Assembly (NCBI GenBank): GCA_021816165.1
Contig: JAKAYZ010000228.1
Span: forward strand, 1 to 5,287
Length of the DNA stretch: 5,287 bases
Source: Planctomycetota bacterium
GTDB taxonomy: Bacteria; Planctomycetota; Phycisphaerae; WQYP01
Reading direction: 5' to 3'
This document shows positions 1 through 5,287 of this stretch, piece after piece. The notes beneath the pieces were generated by a model. The model made no database searches and had not been told where the DNA came from. It saw nothing but the letters and a program-made list of their open reading frames with translations. The translations under genes were made by a program, and so were the position numbers. How positions within the stretch are numbered: position 1 is the first letter of the stretch; each line of letters starts with the position of its first letter.

Positions 1-174
1 CAGACCGCCGGAGGTATCCAGCGTTCCACTGAGCAACGTGTTGCCACCACCCACAACGCTGATGCTGGCGGTGAAACTCGCTTGCGCCGCCGCGCCGGTC
101 AATGCCAGAGCCGCCATCATGACTGCAAACTTGCCCACGCCCGCCGAACGCGCAATTCCAAACCTGATTTTCAT
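1..174 (-). CDS. Start of a secreted protein of unknown function (partial, runs off the left edge)
   Basis: The minus strand reads from an ATG at 174 with an excellent ribosome binding site, AGGAGA at 181-186, six bases upstream. The 58 visible codons contain no stop. The protein starts with a basic stretch (MKIRFGIARSAGVGK) and a hydrophobic core (residues 16-31, rich in A, L, M and V). A likely signal peptidase I site follows after AQA near residue 33. The mature part is rich in Ser, Thr, Gly and small residues (SISVVGGGNTLLSG) and looks like the first strands of an extracellular beta-sandwich. Such starts are common in planctomycete PEP-CTERM-type and autotransporter-like surface proteins, but the C-terminus that would decide this lies outside the window. 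The gene is divergent from everything up to 2626. I am confident in the start and in export; the family is unknown. Confidence 0.8.
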   Translation of the reverse strand, partial: MKIRFGIARSAGVGKFAVMMAALALTGAAAQASFTASISVVGGGNTLLSGTLDTSGGL

Positions 175-180
175 GAGTGT

Positions 181-186
181 TCTCCT
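181..186 (-). promoter_or_regulatory. Ribosome binding site of the left-edge secreted protein
   Basis: The minus strand reads AGGAGA six bases before the ATG at 174, a near-consensus Shine-Dalgarno sequence. It fixes the start codon of a gene too truncated to be judged otherwise. Confidence 0.7.
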
Positions 187-211
187 GTCGTTGGACTCAA
201 TACGTCAATAA

Positions 212-229
212 CAACCGCGCCGGCGGTTG
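212..229. repeat. Perfect 7-bp inverted repeat in the leader of the left-edge gene
   Basis: CAACCGC at 212-218 pairs with GCGGTTG at 223-229 around a four-base loop (GCCG). It lies 38 bases upstream of the minus-strand ATG at 174, so it could be a leader hairpin or an operator-like site. No U-run follows on either strand, so it is not a typical terminator. The sequence is there; any function is a guess. Confidence 0.4.
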
Positions 230-656
230 CGCCCGACGATACCATCGCCTCGGGCCGATCTATCGTGCCCTCAACCATCCTCTCCAGGCTCAACACTCTC
301 TTGACTTTTCCGACTTTTCACGATTCCCGACGATGATGCTTCGCGCCATCGCCGTATCACGGGTGTCGGAGTCGTCCGGAAATGCCCCACTTGCGGCATC
401 TGCGAACATCTCCTTTCCGGCCCTTACTATCGGAACAAATCTGCGGCTCGATAAATCAAACGACCATGCTTGATGGTTATTGGTCCCACAAATATGAGCT
501 ATGCTGCAATAACTCCTTCGACCGATAACGTCCGGCGGCTTTGTACGGCCTATAATGAATCAGTTGATTCGCGCAAAGGCCGGTTTGCGACTGCTCCCCC
601 ACGAGCCTATGCCGCCGACCGACCGATAACCATACGCTTTTTATTTTGCCGCTTAA

Positions 657-1052
657 CCAGCCGGTGCTGCCACCCAGGTCAATTATGTCAAAGGCTGTGA
701 TTTGACGGGATCCAGACCGATCAACGGCCAGCTAAGCCGGGTAATCCCCGATGCGGATTGAATGATCGCGGTTTTGGGTTATACCCCGGTGTTGGAAGCA
801 GCGGAATCCGGCGATACAGATGATACGGCGGCCGATGGCACCGGCGAACGGAGGCTCGTGAAATTTAGTACCGGGCCGAAACACTTTTCCGCATTTCGTG
901 ACAACGGCGAAGCCTTGATTGAACCGGGAACGTTTTTAATCAGCATTGGCGGCGGACAACCAGAGGCTGCAGCTGCGCTCACGGTAAGCTGCGAACTAAC
1001 CGTGGCCGAAGATCCGTCCAAGAGCTTGCCAACCCCCTGCTTGACCGCCTAA
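657..1052 (+). pseudogene. Relic of a glycoside hydrolase family 3 gene (beta-glucosidase/xylosidase type), C-terminal pieces only
   Basis: One frame from 657 to the TAA at 1050-1052 carries two separate GH3 signatures. The first piece (657 to about 836) reads TQVNYVKGCDLTG and then MIAVLGYTPVLE. These match the strands of the GH3 C-terminal domain that normally read roughly 'V.Y.kGCD' and 'ADvvIavlG.tp.lEgEe'. They are interrupted by an in-frame TGA at 759-761. The second piece (about 840-1052) reads FSAFRDNGEALIEPG and then TFLISIGGGQP, the closing strands of the fibronectin-like domain that ends GH3 enzymes. In intact enzymes some 300 or more residues separate these pieces, so the middle has been deleted without loss of frame. 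The catalytic N-terminal barrel is also missing, and stops at 627 and 654 close the frame upstream. The product cannot be an active enzyme. The family call comes from remembered motifs, not a search. The 96-codon frame from ATG 762 has no ribosome binding site. Confidence 0.8.
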
Positions 1053-1071
1053 GATCAAACAAGGCTGTAAT
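1041..1071 (+). promoter_or_regulatory. Candidate promoter of the VWA gene
   Basis: TTGACC (1041-1046; consensus TTGACA) is followed after 19 bases by TGTAAT (1066-1071; consensus TATAAT). Transcription would begin near 1078-1080, leaving a leader of under 20 bases before the ATG at 1097. The spacing is longer than ideal and the -35 box lies in the last codons of the GH3 relic, so this is tentative. Confidence 0.3.
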
Positions 1072-1096
1072 CATAACCGATGCAGGTAGGTGCGCG

Positions 1097-2239
1097 ATGA
1101 AACATATTTACGGTGAATACGACGGCCGGGAATTTGCCACACCGGAAAGCCTTTTTGGTTATGACCATATTATGGACTTTGTCCTTGATTACGGAGACAA
1201 AGCTCTTGAAGCCTTGGAACGACTCCACGAAACCAACCCCGAATTACTTGAAAAATTAATGCAGGAAGGATTGCTGGAAAAAGTGGCCGGTCGAATGCGG
1301 CTGACCCCGCGTGCCATCAGCACCATGCAGCGCAAGGCTTTGATGGAAATTTTTGCCAATTTACCGCGTGGCTCCCGTGAAGGCCATCCCACGCTGGCCG
1401 CCGGAGCCGGATCCGATCGGCTCGAATCAACCAAGCCCTATGCCTTCGGCGATCCCATCAGCGAACTGGACATGAACCAGTCACTGCGCAATGCGATGAC
1501 CAGGAATGTTTCCACGGATCGGTTTGTCGGTGTCCCCATTCAGTTGAACGAGCAGGATCTCGAATTGCATCTGGTGGAGGGTACCACATCGTGTTCCATC
1601 TGTATTTTGATCGACATGTCCGGAAGCATGATGCGTCATGGGCGATTTCTAGCCGCTAAAAAAGTGGCCATGGCCTTGACCGCACTGGTGCGTCAACGCT
1701 ATCCACAGGATACCATCGATATCGTTGGCTTTTACAGCACCGCAACGTGCGTCTCCGAACAGCAATTACCCTTACTGATGCCTAAACCTGTCAGCACCCA
1801 CGATTATGAAATTCGCGTACGCATTCCCCTGGCCCAGGCCGCACACACCCATCAGCACTTCACCAACCTGCAACTGGCCATGCGAATGGGCCGTCAGATT
1901 CTGGCCTCGCGACCTGCCGAGCAGAAAATGATGTTCATCATTACCGATGGCCAACCGACCGCACACGTGGAAGGAGACATCCTGCACCTTATATATCCTC
2001 CGGAGCAAGTAACAGCCTTGGCTACCCTGCGTGAAGCCTTACTCTGCGCGCGGGCGCGAATTCGGGTGGCCACCTTCGCCTTAATTGAGGACTATTGGGG
2101 AATGGAATGGGTGGAATTCGTGGATCAACTCACGCGACTTTGCCGTGGGGTGGCGTTTTACTGCGCCTCCGACGATCTGGCCAGTTGTGTGATGGAAAGC
2201 TACCTTAGCGGCAAGAAAAATAAAGCTTACCTGACCTAA
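1097..2239 (+). CDS. VWA-domain protein with intact MIDAS site, COG4867-like
   Basis: This 380-residue protein has no signal peptide or membrane segment and is probably cytoplasmic. Residues 1-165 are mostly helical and include LTPRAISTMQRKALMEIF (69-86) and YAFGDP (115-120), a pattern I associate with the COG4867 group of uncharacterised VWA proteins. The VWA fold spans about 166-375. Its metal-ion-dependent adhesion site is complete: DMSGS at 173-177, Thr256 in FTNLQ, and Asp284 in IITDGQP. It should therefore bind Mg2+ or a similar ion and engage a protein ligand. Related VWA proteins work with MoxR- or Mg-chelatase-like AAA ATPases in assembly or metal-insertion complexes, but no ATPase lies in the window. 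The start at 1097 follows a weak purine-rich stretch (AGGTAGG, 1084-1090). The gene ends in TAA. A small membrane-protein gene follows after 108 bases and may be cotranscribed. The specific role is unknown. Confidence 0.9.
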   Translation: MKHIYGEYDGREFATPESLFGYDHIMDFVLDYGDKALEALERLHETNPELLEKLMQEGLLEKVAGRMRLTPRAISTMQRKALMEIFANLPRGSREGHPTLAAGAGSDRLESTKPYAFGDPISELDMNQSLRNAMTRNVSTDRFVGVPIQLNEQDLELHLVEGTTSCSICILIDMSGSMMRHGRFLAAKKVAMALTALVRQRYPQDTIDIVGFYSTATCVSEQQLPLLMPKPVSTHDYEIRVRIPLAQAAHTHQHFTNLQLAMRMGRQILASRPAEQKMMFIITDGQPTAHVEGDILHLIYPPEQVTALATLREALLCARARIRVATFALIEDYWGMEWVEFVDQLTRLCRGVAFYCASDDLASCVMESYLSGKKNKAYLT

Positions 2240-2347
2240 GCCCTCCGCATTCCGGTACTCTGGGCCACAGCACCGGTGACAAACACCACCGCACATGCGA
2301 CAATACCATCCTTGAAAACGTTTGCGCTAACCGGTGAAATACGGCAA

Positions 2348-2626
2348 ATGAACATGATGTCACTGAATAACTTGTGGTCGCCTGACACGCTGGCTCTGGT
2401 TCCATTCCCCCCGATCATTCGCAATATCGGCATGGTTTTGCTTTTCGGCACCGCCATGATCTGGGTGTTCGCGGCATGGGAAAAATGGAAGGAACTCCAC
2501 GCCCCCGTCAAACCGACCGGTTTGGAGGCGAACGCCAAGAAATCCTTGCCGTTCTGGGCCATCATTGTTTTGCTGGTTATTTCGCTGGCCTTTGGCACTC
2601 TGCTGTTGGTCGGAATGCCGGGCTAG
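2348..2626 (+). CDS. Small protein with two predicted membrane helices, function unknown
   Basis: The 92-residue product has two clear hydrophobic segments: residues about 23-43 (IIRNIGMVLLFGTAMIWVF) and about 69-90 (AIIVLLVISLAFGTLLLVG). They are joined by a charged loop with several Lys and Glu residues. The positive-inside rule puts the loop in the cytoplasm and both ends outside. I chose the ATG at 2348 because GGTGA at 2333-2337 lies ten bases upstream. A GTG at 2276 would add 24 residues but has no ribosome binding site. The gene follows the VWA gene on the same strand with a 108-base gap, so shared transcription is plausible; it might anchor or assist the VWA protein, but that is only a positional inference. 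I do not recognise the family. A 120-codon frame on the opposite strand is a shadow: its translation lacks the membrane pattern and has no match I know. Confidence 0.65.
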   Translation: MNMMSLNNLWSPDTLALVPFPPIIRNIGMVLLFGTAMIWVFAAWEKWKELHAPVKPTGLEANAKKSLPFWAIIVLLVISLAFGTLLLVGMPG

Positions 2627-2737
2627 AGGATATTTACCGAACCGCTGCCGACACCTGTTCCTCCGCACCGTTGTACAGCAGCCTCAGATGTTCATCATCT
2701 GGGATCCATCTGGGCTTTCCGGAACAAGCTCTTCCGC
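2627..2737. other. Convergent intergenic gap with small inverted and direct repeats
   Basis: The plus-strand membrane-protein gene and minus-strand rpmH meet here. CAGATG (2685-2690) pairs with CATCTG (2696-2701) around a five-base loop. CATCTGGG occurs twice, at 2696-2703 and 2707-2714. CGGAA (2720-2724) pairs with TTCCG (2732-2736) just past the rpmH stop. None of the hairpins is followed by a T-run on its exit side, so intrinsic termination is not well supported. The usual downstream partner of rpmH, rnpA, is not encoded here on either strand. Confidence 0.5.
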
Positions 2738-2872
2738 CTACACCACGTTGACTGATCGACCCGCCGCGCGTTTACGATTCATCATCTGCCGACCTTTTTT
2801 GGTCTTCATCCTGGCCCTGAAACCAATGTTTCTGGCCCGTTTGCGATTGCTGATCTTATGGGGGTAATGCAC
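2738..2872 (-). CDS. rpmH: 50S ribosomal protein L34
   Basis: The minus strand from GTG 2872 to TAG 2738 encodes 44 residues, the normal length of L34, the small, very basic protein of the large ribosomal subunit that contacts 23S rRNA. The diagnostic core GFRARMKTKKGR (residues 17-28) is followed by NRKRAAGRS (32-40), matching the family pattern GFRARM.TK.GR....RR..GR. The N-terminus is MHYPHKISNRKRARN rather than the proteobacterial MKRT.QPS.RKR; I recall HYP-type starts from planctomycetes. The GTG is the only possible start: a TAA lies in frame two codons upstream, and GGAG (2881-2884) sits eight bases before it. The gene is 32 bases downstream of the propeller-protein gene on the same strand. 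It may be read from that gene's transcript or from a promoter inside its 3' end. It is unusual in having no rnpA behind it. The identification is firm although the gene is tiny. Confidence 0.96.
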   Translation of the reverse strand: MHYPHKISNRKRARNIGFRARMKTKKGRQMMNRKRAAGRSVNVV

Positions 2873-2880
2873 GCTTTAGT

Positions 2881-2885
2881 CTCCA
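2881..2885 (-). promoter_or_regulatory. Ribosome binding site of rpmH
   Basis: The minus strand reads TGGAG at 2885-2881, eight bases before the GTG at 2872. Together with the in-frame TAA just upstream, it settles the unusual GTG start of rpmH. Confidence 0.7.
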
Positions 2886-2904
2886 GCAGAGTGTTGGTTT
2901 CGCC

Positions 2905-5100
2905 TTAATGGACCGTTACCAGCACTGATTTATAAGTCTTGTTGCCCTTGGCATCGACCGCCCGAATGGTAATCCGATGCGGCCCCGCGGCGAGTTTTCC
3001 GGTCCGGGCGGAAAATCCTTCCAGCGGCGCGTCAAATATCTTATCCGAAGCCGCCGTCGGTTGCCAGTACTTACCGGAATCCACCTGAAAGGCCACCGCC
3101 ACAACCGGTACCCGCCGACTGTGCACAAAGCCTGTGACCACCACGCGCTGGTCCCGCAACATTTTCCATTTCAGTCCGCTGATGACCGGCGGCGCATTTT
3201 CAACCACAAAATAACGCGTTTCCCGCGCCACCTCAAAAGTCTCCTGAGGGCTGTTGTCAGCGGCATTGCTGGCAATTACTTTCACACGGTATTTGCCGCT
3301 GGGCACGGAATTCGTCTTGAACAGATAATCCGTATCGGTCAGATGATTCACCAGACCAATCCATACGGGGATTCCTTTCTGCCTGTATTCCAGATGGTAT
3401 TGCAAGCTATCGCCATTGGCATCGGCGGCCGACCATTTAATTTTGACCAGATGTGGATTCCCCGCGACCGGCACCGCCATGACCGAGTTAATTTGCGGTG
3501 GAACCGGGATTTGCTGATACACCAGCCCGGCGGCATCAACCACCGGCGACTGACCAGCCTTGTTGGCCGTAAGATGAATTTTGAACTGCAGATACCGCGC
3601 CACCGGACTGGATATCTTTCTCCATGTATTGGCCGGCATTGCCGCCGACCACGGGCTCCAGAACCGTCCCAGCGTTTTGACATCTTTCACGTTGCCGCTG
3701 CGCGTGCGAATGGTCACGCGCGTGCCCGCGGGCAGAGCCGCCTGCAGGTGCGCCACCCCCCAATTGGCCGGCAGTTTGGCATCCAGCACGCGGCTGACAT
3801 AGGTGCCGCTGGCCGCGACCTTCGCCGATAACCGCAGCACCTGCCCGCCATTGGCGGTTCCCAGGTACAACCCGCCGTGCCGCCCCGCCAGCAACGAAAG
3901 AATGTCCAGCTGCGCCACACGCGTCACCAGCGTTTCCGTTTGCGTGAAGGGATCATATTCCAGCAGTCGGCCATGGCCACCCAGCCCCAGCAGCAGTTTT
4001 CCATGCTGATACAGCATGGACAGGATCATATCCGGCACGTGCAGCAAAACACTGGCACGCCCGCTTGGCGTAATCTGGTACACCACATTACTTTTGATAT
4101 TGCCCAGCGAAGGAAACGGCAGCGGGTGTGGATGCGTGCCGGCAGGCAAACGCCCCATCCGCGCCTTGGCGGGCTTGGCGACGGCGTGGGCTTTGCCCTT
4201 GTGGGGCCGAACGGCCAGCACCTTAGCTCCATGCACAAGGGCCGGTCGTCCCATGCCGGCAACATCAGATTGCAGGCTCAGCGTTGCCGCTGATATGCGC
4301 GCCAGCAGAGGTGAAGCTGTGGCCGCAAAAATATCACCCGATCGGTCCAGGGCCAATGCGTCAATTTCCGCGGCACCGGCCGATAGCAACACAAAAGGCT
4401 TGCCCGTCTTTTCATTAACACGAATCACCAAGCCTGGTGTATCGGTTGCCACCACCAGATTATTGTGCGGTACCTGAACCATCGCCAGGATATTTTTCGT
4501 CCCGGTTTTCAGCACCAAAGACGCCTTACCTGCCCGGCTGATCTTCCAAAGCTCTCCGGTCGGACCGGTGGCCAGATAAATGCTTCCATTGGCGTTTACA
4601 TGAATGGCCCAGATATATTTGATGCCCACCTGATGAAACAGGCTCGTGGCCACAACTTTACCACCGGCATTTTGCGTCAGCCGCACCAAGTTCGCCGGCC
4701 CCTCGCCTGAAATTCCCGCCAGCAGATGGCCTCGCTTTCCTATTGCCAGCGACAACACCTGACGGCCACTACCCGGCACAGTGTAGTACGGTCGTGCTTT
4801 GCCCGCCGCGTATACAAACACCTTACCTGGGGATGTGGTGCCCCAAAAAATATTTCCATTTTGGGCTTGAACCATCGCATTGACGAAACTGAAGGTCGGC
4901 TTTTTCACCAGCTTCACCGTGGTGCGCCCCAAACAAAGCTGTCCGTAATTGTTTACTTCCGTGGCCGCAAACCTGCCGGTGGAATAAGCCTTTTCACTAT
5001 TAAATCGCCACGTGACCGGATGCACCGCCCACACCGCGGATTGCAGCCACAAGACACCGGTGAGGAACACCAACTGCGGACCAATCTTCCCGAATTTCAT
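2905..5100 (-). CDS. Secreted seven-bladed beta-propeller protein with C-terminal FN3/Ig-like modules
   Basis: The 731-residue product starts at ATG 5100, where GGAGA (5105-5109) precedes the start and a clear signal peptide begins (MKFGKIGPQLVFLTGVLWLQ, cleavage near AVWA at 25). The open frame runs 61 codons further upstream, but that part is not signal-like. Seven repeats make up the propeller, each ending in a strand like 'lyLgT...G.v.ri'. Their positions are about 72-100, 114-146, 162-192, 203-234, 245-270, 357-387 and 398-426. A His/Pro/Lys-rich insert (about 298-335) splits blades five and six. Next comes a discoidin- or sialidase-like stretch (465-529, with FWSPWS and ARYLQFKIHL), an FN3-like module (about 536-630, with WSAADANGDSLQYHLEYR), and a final Ig-like module (635-731). 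No membrane anchor, sorting signal or catalytic motif is seen. It is probably periplasmic or extracellular and binds a ligand; the substrate is unknown. rpmH follows after 32 bases. Confidence 0.88.
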   Translation of the reverse strand: MKFGKIGPQLVFLTGVLWLQSAVWAVHPVTWRFNSEKAYSTGRFAATEVNNYGQLCLGRTTVKLVKKPTFSFVNAMVQAQNGNIFWGTTSPGKVFVYAAGKARPYYTVPGSGRQVLSLAIGKRGHLLAGISGEGPANLVRLTQNAGGKVVATSLFHQVGIKYIWAIHVNANGSIYLATGPTGELWKISRAGKASLVLKTGTKNILAMVQVPHNNLVVATDTPGLVIRVNEKTGKPFVLLSAGAAEIDALALDRSGDIFAATASPLLARISAATLSLQSDVAGMGRPALVHGAKVLAVRPHKGKAHAVAKPAKARMGRLPAGTHPHPLPFPSLGNIKSNVVYQITPSGRASVLLHVPDMILSMLYQHGKLLLGLGGHGRLLEYDPFTQTETLVTRVAQLDILSLLAGRHGGLYLGTANGGQVLRLSAKVAASGTYVSRVLDAKLPANWGVAHLQAALPAGTRVTIRTRSGNVKDVKTLGRFWSPWSAAMPANTWRKISSPVARYLQFKIHLTANKAGQSPVVDAAGLVYQQIPVPPQINSVMAVPVAGNPHLVKIKWSAADANGDSLQYHLEYRQKGIPVWIGLVNHLTDTDYLFKTNSVPSGKYRVKVIASNAADNSPQETFEVARETRYFVVENAPPVISGLKWKMLRDQRVVVTGFVHSRRVPVVAVAFQVDSGKYWQPTAASDKIFDAPLEGFSARTGKLAAGPHRITIRAVDAKGNKTYKSVLVTVH

Positions 5101-5104
5101 TGAA

Positions 5105-5109
5105 TCTCC
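5105..5109 (-). promoter_or_regulatory. Ribosome binding site that sets the start of the propeller protein
   Basis: The minus strand reads GGAGA at 5109-5105, four bases before the ATG at 5100. It supports starting the protein at the signal peptide instead of at upstream in-frame ATGs (for example at 5283 and 5262), which would bury the signal peptide inside the protein. Confidence 0.65.
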
Positions 5110-5177
5110 GTATACATGTTGTTGCCTTAGAAGCCTGATTAATGTTGCGCGCACGTCTCCACCGTCGGACCACACAT

Positions 5178-5195
5178 GCCAAGCGTTAGCCTGGC
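5178..5195 (-). repeat. Hairpin overlapping the stop codon of the right-edge gene
   Basis: On the minus strand GCCAGGC (5195-5189), loop TAAC, and GCTTGGC (5184-5178) form a seven-pair stem with one G-U pair. An A-U and a G-U pair can extend it. The loop contains the TAA stop of the preceding partial gene. No U-run follows, so it could be a weak or factor-assisted terminator, an RNA-stability element, or chance. Confidence 0.4.
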
Positions 5196-5287
5196 ACCGG
5201 CCGCAGCTGCGAAGGTGGCGGGCCTGGGGGTACAAAGTGGCCACCCCCCGCAAAGCGTTCATCCGCACGGTGGCGCACCACAATGGT
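5186..5287 (-). CDS. Probable C-terminal end of an unidentified protein (partial, enters from the right edge)
   Basis: The minus-strand frame from the right edge to TAA 5186-5188 gives 33 residues, beginning TIVVRHRADERFAGGGHF and ending in a Pro-rich tail (PPGPPPSQLRPVPG). The strand-like start and disordered-looking tail resemble the end of a real protein. The stop lies 85 bases before the start of the propeller gene, a reasonable intergenic distance. The competing frame, continuous with the propeller gene, is rich in Cys, Trp and His and less plausible. I do not recognise the family, and 33 residues are too few to be sure. Confidence 0.4.
   Translation of the reverse strand, partial: TIVVRHRADERFAGGGHFVPPGPPPSQLRPVPG

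Larger units (their letters stand above)
175..656. other. Long non-coding stretch between the divergent left gene and the GH3 relic
   Basis: No convincing gene is seen on either strand in these 482 bases. The open frames lack protein-like composition or a usable ribosome binding site. Visible structure is modest. There is a 7-bp perfect hairpin at 212-229 and a direct repeat GACTTTTC at 303-310 and 312-319. A perfect TATAAT hexamer lies at 551-556 on the plus strand, with no recognisable -35 element 15-19 bases upstream. The stretch must hold the promoter of the left-edge minus-strand gene, but I could not identify a good -35/-10 pair. Its right part (about 470-656) may include further, unrecognisably decayed GH3 sequence: a frame at 476-490 reads VIGPT, the usual start of a conserved GH3 strand. 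Confidence 0.5.

Noticed and set aside
271..399. A 42-codon minus-strand frame with AGGAG ten bases before its ATG
   Set aside because: The ribosome binding site looks fair, but the product (MPQVGHFRTTPTPVIRRWRE at its start, then Ser/Lys/Glu-rich) has no protein-like pattern I recognise. An overlapping frame from 409 to 290 is equally open. The evidence is too weak for a gene call.
759..761. TGA recoding (Trp, Gly or selenocysteine) to explain the in-frame stop
   Set aside because: No other gene in the window contains an in-frame TGA, and Trp is written TGG in the VWA and propeller genes. The GH3 frame is also truncated and deleted, so decay is the simpler explanation. All ends of the genes here happen to be TAA or TAG, but five genes are too few to argue from.
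762..1052. A real 96-residue gene starting at ATG 762
   Set aside because: There is no ribosome binding site, GH3 similarity continues upstream of the stop, and the product would be two disconnected fragments of GH3 domains.
1692..1705. DnaA-box-like sequence (CTATCCACA) hinting at an origin near rpmH
   Set aside because: It is a single imperfect site inside the VWA coding region, with no cluster of boxes and no AT-rich unwinding region.
2252..2276. CCGGT/ACCGG inverted repeat after the VWA stop as a terminator
   Set aside because: The stem has only five outer pairs with a mismatched interior, and no T-run follows.
2565..2867. A 100-codon hydrophobic plus-strand open frame
   Set aside because: It overlaps the membrane-protein gene out of frame and its second half is the exact antisense of rpmH, which accounts for its composition.
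2977..3831. A 284-codon plus-strand open frame
   Set aside because: It lies opposite the propeller gene, its translation is rich in His, Arg and Pro as expected for antisense of GC-rich coding DNA, and it shows no domain. It is a shadow frame.
5101..5283. A 61-residue N-terminal extension of the propeller protein
   Set aside because: It would bury a well-formed signal peptide, it overlaps the better-looking end of the right-edge gene in another frame, and the internal ATG at 5100 has a strong ribosome binding site.

Overview
The window looks like part of a chromosome from the PVC superphylum, most likely a Phycisphaerae-type planctomycete. That placement is inference. It rests on the planctomycete-like sequence of the ribosomal protein L34 found here, a VWA protein of the COG4867 type, and large secreted propeller/FN3-like proteins. 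Base composition is moderately GC-rich. I see no phage, transposon, CRISPR, tRNA or rRNA feature.

Layout from left to right. (1) Bases 1-174, minus strand: the start of a secreted protein that leaves the window after 58 codons. (2) Bases 175-656: a gene-poor stretch with a short hairpin and a small direct repeat. (3) Bases 657-1052, plus strand: the wreck of a glycoside hydrolase family 3 (GH3) gene. It is cut at the 5' side, carries an in-frame TGA, and has lost the middle of its C-terminal half. (4) Bases 1097-2239, plus strand: an intact VWA-domain protein with a complete metal-binding (MIDAS) motif. (5) Bases 2348-2626, plus strand: a small protein with two membrane helices, probably in the same transcription unit. 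(6) Bases 2738-2872, minus strand: rpmH, ribosomal protein L34, only 44 codons with a GTG start. (7) Bases 2905-5100, minus strand: a 731-residue secreted protein with a seven-bladed propeller followed by three beta-rich modules. It lies 32 bases upstream of rpmH. (8) Bases 5186-5287, minus strand: the probable last 33 codons of another gene.

The minus-strand block (partial gene, propeller protein, rpmH) runs towards the plus-strand block (VWA, two-helix protein). They converge in a 111-base gap at 2627-2737. The VWA and small membrane proteins may act together, since VWA proteins of this type are often paired with an AAA ATPase, but no ATPase is visible here. The propeller protein is probably exported and may bind polysaccharide or protein; its role cannot be read from the sequence.

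The two most useful results are rpmH standing away from its usual neighbours (no rnpA follows it) and the in-frame-collapsed GH3 relic directly upstream of the VWA gene. I found no convincing novel multi-gene system.
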